DNA of 64,000 bases, from contig NZ_JAZIFY010000001.1 in the NCBI RefSeq assembly GCF_036634195.1, positions 4,722,501-4,786,500 on the forward strand. The letters run 5' to 3'. The notes beneath the pieces were generated by a model, which did no database searches, was not told the origin of the DNA, and was given only the letters and a program-made list of their open reading frames with translations. Made by a program: the position numbers and the translations under genes. The number at the start of each line of letters is the position of its first letter. The first letter of the stretch is position 1. Source of the stretch: Streptomyces sp. P9-A4 (GTDB lineage Bacteria; Actinomycetota; Actinomycetes; Streptomycetales; Streptomycetaceae). This document shows, one piece after another, positions 61,483 to 64,000 of this stretch.

Positions 61483-62850
61483 TCATCGTGGGGTGAGCTG
61501 CTGGGAGGAGCTGCGGGCCGGTGGCGCCGAGGGCGGCGCCGGCGGGCCGGTCCGGCCGGAGCCCAGGGCGCCGCGCAGCACGGACAGCCCCTTGCGCAGC
61601 AGGTGTGCGAGCCAGGCGCGGCCCATGGCGAGCGCCGGCGCCGGGTCGTCGGCCGCCCACCAGGCGTACTCGGTCCGGCGCGCGGCCCCGGGCTCGGCCG
61701 CGTACCGGCGGCGCGGCGAGGCCAGCACCGAGAGTGCCGTGTAGTTCTCGACCACGAACCGGCGCCCGTACGCGGGGGAGTGCTGCGGTACGGGACGGCC
61801 GGTGAGGTCCAGGTGGAGGGCCCGGACCACGTCCAGGCCGGAGGGGTCGGCGAAGAGCCGGAACTGCGCGCCGGGCCGGGGGTTGAAGTCGAGCAGGTGG
61901 TACGCGCCCGTGGACCGGTCGAGCCGGAAGTCCAGGTCGCACACGCCCCGGTAGCCCAGCGCGTCGAGCAGTTCCCGGGCCGTGCGCTCCAGGGCCGGGT
62001 TCACCGTCCAGCGGCCGACGGCGGTGAGCCCGGCGTCGTCCGGCCAGGAACGCTCCTTGCGGCCGGTCGCCCCCGTCGTACAGCGGCCCGCCGAGTCCAC
62101 GTACCCGTGGAAGAACCAGTCGAGGTCCCGGCCGGCCGGAAGCAGCTCCTGGAGCAGCAGCCGGCTGCCGGCCTCCGGGGTGCGGGCGTACAGCTCCCGG
62201 ACCTCGGCCGGCGACCGCACGATCGAGGTACTGCGGAGCCCGGCGCCGGCCGGGAGCAGCCAGGGCCGGCTCCACTTGGCCACCACCGGAAGCCCGATCG
62301 ACCAGGCCATGGCGGCGGCCTCGTCGGCGCCGGTGGGGAGTTCGGTACGGGGGTGGGGCAGCCCCAGGTCCGCGCAGGTCCTGGCGAGCGAGGCCTTGTC
62401 GGCGACGCGCAGCAGCTGTTCCTCGGTCTGCTCGGGCAACAGGAACCGGGGGGAGAGGTCGGCGCGGCGGCGGGCCAGCGCGAGGGCGCTGACGTCGTCG
62501 AGCGGGAGGACGAGAAGGGAAGGTGACGGTGCGTCGGGGGCGTCGTCGCCGGGTGTGTCCGTCCTGTCTCTCGTCCGGCCGTCCGTTCTGCCCTCCGACA
62601 GTTCGTCGGCGATCCGGTGGAGGAGGGCGACCAGCTCCCCGGCGGAGTCCGTCGCGGGGCGGGCGCGCACCGAGCGGACATGGCGGGAGCGGGCGACCGG
62701 ACTGGTGCTCGATTCGATGACGGCGTGCACCGGAATTCCCGCCCGGCCCAATGAGCGCGCTGCTCCGAGAGTGCCGTGATGGAAGGGGTTCGGATCGAGC
62801 CGCACAAGGACGGTGGGGACGCTGGTGTCGAAACGCTGACTGCGCGGCAC
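61483..62850 (-). CDS. ATP-grasp domain ligase
   Basis: A 455-residue ATP-grasp protein. An N-terminal Rossmann-like region (RLDPNPFHHGTLGAARSLGRAGIPVHAV) is followed by VADKASLARTCADLGLPHPRT, an ATP-binding lysine in VVAKWSRPWLLP, LLLQELLPAGRDLDWFFHGYVD and the metal-binding LLDFNPRPGAQF near residue 335. This is the carboxylate-amine ligase group, which joins an acid to an amine via acyl phosphate. It is co-transcribed with an FAD oxidoreductase. Together the pair could modify a small molecule or wall polymer; no peptide substrate gene is adjacent. Its promoter lies in the 157-bp gap shared with a GH26-like gene. Confidence 0.82.
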   Translation of the reverse strand: MPRSQRFDTSVPTVLVRLDPNPFHHGTLGAARSLGRAGIPVHAVIESSTSPVARSRHVRSVRARPATDSAGELVALLHRIADELSEGRTDGRTRDRTDTPGDDAPDAPSPSLLVLPLDDVSALALARRRADLSPRFLLPEQTEEQLLRVADKASLARTCADLGLPHPRTELPTGADEAAAMAWSIGLPVVAKWSRPWLLPAGAGLRSTSIVRSPAEVRELYARTPEAGSRLLLQELLPAGRDLDWFFHGYVDSAGRCTTGATGRKERSWPDDAGLTAVGRWTVNPALERTARELLDALGYRGVCDLDFRLDRSTGAYHLLDFNPRPGAQFRLFADPSGLDVVRALHLDLTGRPVPQHSPAYGRRFVVENYTALSVLASPRRRYAAEPGAARRTEYAWWAADDPAPALAMGRAWLAHLLRKGLSVLRGALGSGRTGPPAPPSAPPARSSSQQLTPR

Positions 62851-63007
62851 GGCATGCCCTTCATCTCGGGTGCCCCAACTGGGCGATCAAATCCTCTAAT
62901 GGACTACTGATCGGAGGGAAGCCGAGTTCACGGTCGGCTCATTAGGAATACTTTCGGAGTATCAGATTGACGGAGCGTCAAAAGGCGTACGAAGTGAGGG
63001 AGTGGCC

Positions 63008-64000
63008 ATGGGAGCTGCACACCGGAGAACGGCGAGAGCGTGGCTGGGGGTGTTCACCGCCGGTCTTCTCGCCTCGGGTTCAGTCGTGCTGTCGTCCCCC
63101 GCGCACGCCGCCGAGTCCGTCACGGCGGGCGATCCCGGGCCGTCGCTCTCCGGCGCCATGGGCGCCTTCCTCGATTCGGGCGCGCTCGGGGTCGCCCGTA
63201 TCGAGGCCCTCCAGCAGTGGCTCGGTGGCCGCGAGCTCCGCGTCGGCCACACCTACCTTCCCGGCGACCTCTGGAAGAACATCGAGGGACCCCCCGGCTT
63301 CCTCGACGCCTGGGCGGACTGGCGCAACGAGAAGTCCGACCGCATGTTCGTCCTCAACGTGCCCATGCTGGAGCGCAACGAGGCCGGGGTCTCCGACGCC
63401 GAGGTCCGCCGGCAGCTCCGGCTCGGCGCCTCCGGCTACTACGACCACCACTTCAGGACCCTCGCCCGCCGCCTCGTCGGGCTCCGGGCCGCCGACACCG
63501 TCGTCGCCCTCGGCTGGGAGATGAACGGCACCACCTACACCCACCGGTGCGGGCCCGACCCCACCGCGTGGAAGAAGTACTGGAACCGGATCGTCGCCGC
63601 GATGCGGTCGGTACCCGGCCAGAGGTTCCGCTTCGACTTCAATCCGAGCCGGGGGCTCGACGCCGTTCCGTGGACCGAGTGCTACCCGGGTGACGACGTC
63701 GTCGACATCATCGGGATGGACTCGTACGACCAGCCCTCGGGTTCGCGTTTCGACCAGCACGTCAGTGAGCCGTACGGGCTCCAGAAGCAGGTCGATTTCG
63801 CCGCCGAGCACGGAAAGCAGATCTCCTATCCCGAATGGGGTCTCTTCCGGAACGGGGACAACCCCGAATACGTGCGGCGCATGCTCGAATGGATGAAGCT
63901 GCACAAGCCGCTCTACCACACGATCACCGATTACTGCCCGCACGGCGTCTGGCAGTGCGACGACAATCCCCGGTCTTCGGCGACGTTCCGCCAGATGCTG
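63008..64000 (+). CDS. Secreted GH26-like glycoside hydrolase, incomplete at the right edge
   Basis: The frame is open to the window end (331 codons). A signal peptide (1-34; RRTARAWLGVFTAGLLASGSVVLSS, then AHA) is followed by the catalytic domain. It has the pattern of GH26/beta-mannanase-like enzymes: LERNEAGVSDAEVR, ALGWEMNGTTYTHRCGPDPTAWKKYW with candidate acid/base Glu171, FDFNPSR, DVVDIIGMDSYDQ and ISYPEWGLF with candidate nucleophile Glu276. The end of the domain (DYCPHGVWQCDDNPRSSATF) has started. The ATG follows GGGAGTGGCC. The substrate, perhaps a mannan or glucan, cannot be decided. Divergent from the ATP-grasp/FAD pair. Confidence 0.75.
   Translation, partial: MGAAHRRTARAWLGVFTAGLLASGSVVLSSPAHAAESVTAGDPGPSLSGAMGAFLDSGALGVARIEALQQWLGGRELRVGHTYLPGDLWKNIEGPPGFLDAWADWRNEKSDRMFVLNVPMLERNEAGVSDAEVRRQLRLGASGYYDHHFRTLARRLVGLRAADTVVALGWEMNGTTYTHRCGPDPTAWKKYWNRIVAAMRSVPGQRFRFDFNPSRGLDAVPWTECYPGDDVVDIIGMDSYDQPSGSRFDQHVSEPYGLQKQVDFAAEHGKQISYPEWGLFRNGDNPEYVRRMLEWMKLHKPLYHTITDYCPHGVWQCDDNPRSSATFRQML

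Noticed and set aside
1..64000. tRNA, rRNA, transposase or integrase genes
   Set aside because: None was recognised on either strand, so the island at 52.5-54.5 kb cannot be tied to a tRNA site or integrase.

Overview
The window is a stretch of Streptomyces chromosome. GC is very high with G/C-biased third codon positions, GTG starts are frequent (with one TTG), mycothiol metabolism (Mca) is present, and rodlin, chaplin, class III adenylate cyclase, diguanylate cyclase and three-subunit acyl-CoA carboxylase genes occur. From memory, most of the gene order matches the conserved core around SCO4916-SCO4975 of S. coelicolor (phosphomutase, PNP, quinone reductase, accA2, maf, accE-pccB, birA, cya, hutH, L,D-transpeptidase, msrA, metB, ilvA, greA, mca, DUF255 protein). 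No rRNA, tRNA, CRISPR array, IS element or replication origin was recognised.

Layout. 1-3.5 kb: a four-gene operon encoding a PstS-like binding protein (open at the left edge), an Ig-like LAATG wall protein, a sortase-fold membrane protein lacking the catalytic Cys and His, and a PstB-like ATPase. 3.5-11.7 kb: a PIG-V-like glycosyltransferase, hexose-phosphate mutase and nucleoside phosphorylase (central sugar and purine salvage metabolism), a quinone reductase with a DeoR regulator, and a TetR regulator. 11.8-19.3 kb: biotin-carboxylase/BCCP subunit accA2, maf, the tiny membrane protein MmpB, a TetR-MFS efflux pair, then accE and pccB. 19.4-23.7 kb: birA, which biotinylates AccA2, followed by adenylate cyclase, enoyl-CoA hydratase and a GGDEF protein: two nucleotide second-messenger enzymes close together.

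23.7-35.6 kb carries secreted and envelope functions: an S8 protease with FG-GAP repeats, a YD/RHS-like protein ending in a phospholipase A2 domain, lipoproteins, an LAETG wall protein and an L,D-transpeptidase, together with hutH and an XRE-regulated alcohol dehydrogenase. 35.6-45 kb: msrA beside a frameshifted gene, metB, an ECF-like sigma gene overlapping a small membrane protein gene, MarR, ilvA, and a membrane-tethered HTH protein divergent from a DrrAB-type ABC exporter. 45-52.2 kb: two tandem paralogous receptor Ser/Thr kinases, greA, a DUF4307 protein and mca.

52.2-54.5 kb is an accessory island of visibly lower GC and looser codon use. It holds an EF-hand protein and a heme-oxygenase-like diiron protein, bracketed by the decayed end of a TetR gene and the decayed start of an Uma2 gene. 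56.7-60.1 kb is an aerial-hypha surface cluster: three rodlins, one short chaplin and an LCP-family protein. All three rodlin genes carry the same CGGAAC-N16-AGTTGA element upstream, resembling the consensus of the developmental sigma factor BldN. 60.2-64 kb: an FAD oxidoreductase and ATP-grasp ligase pair, and a divergent secreted GH26-like glycosidase that runs off the right edge.
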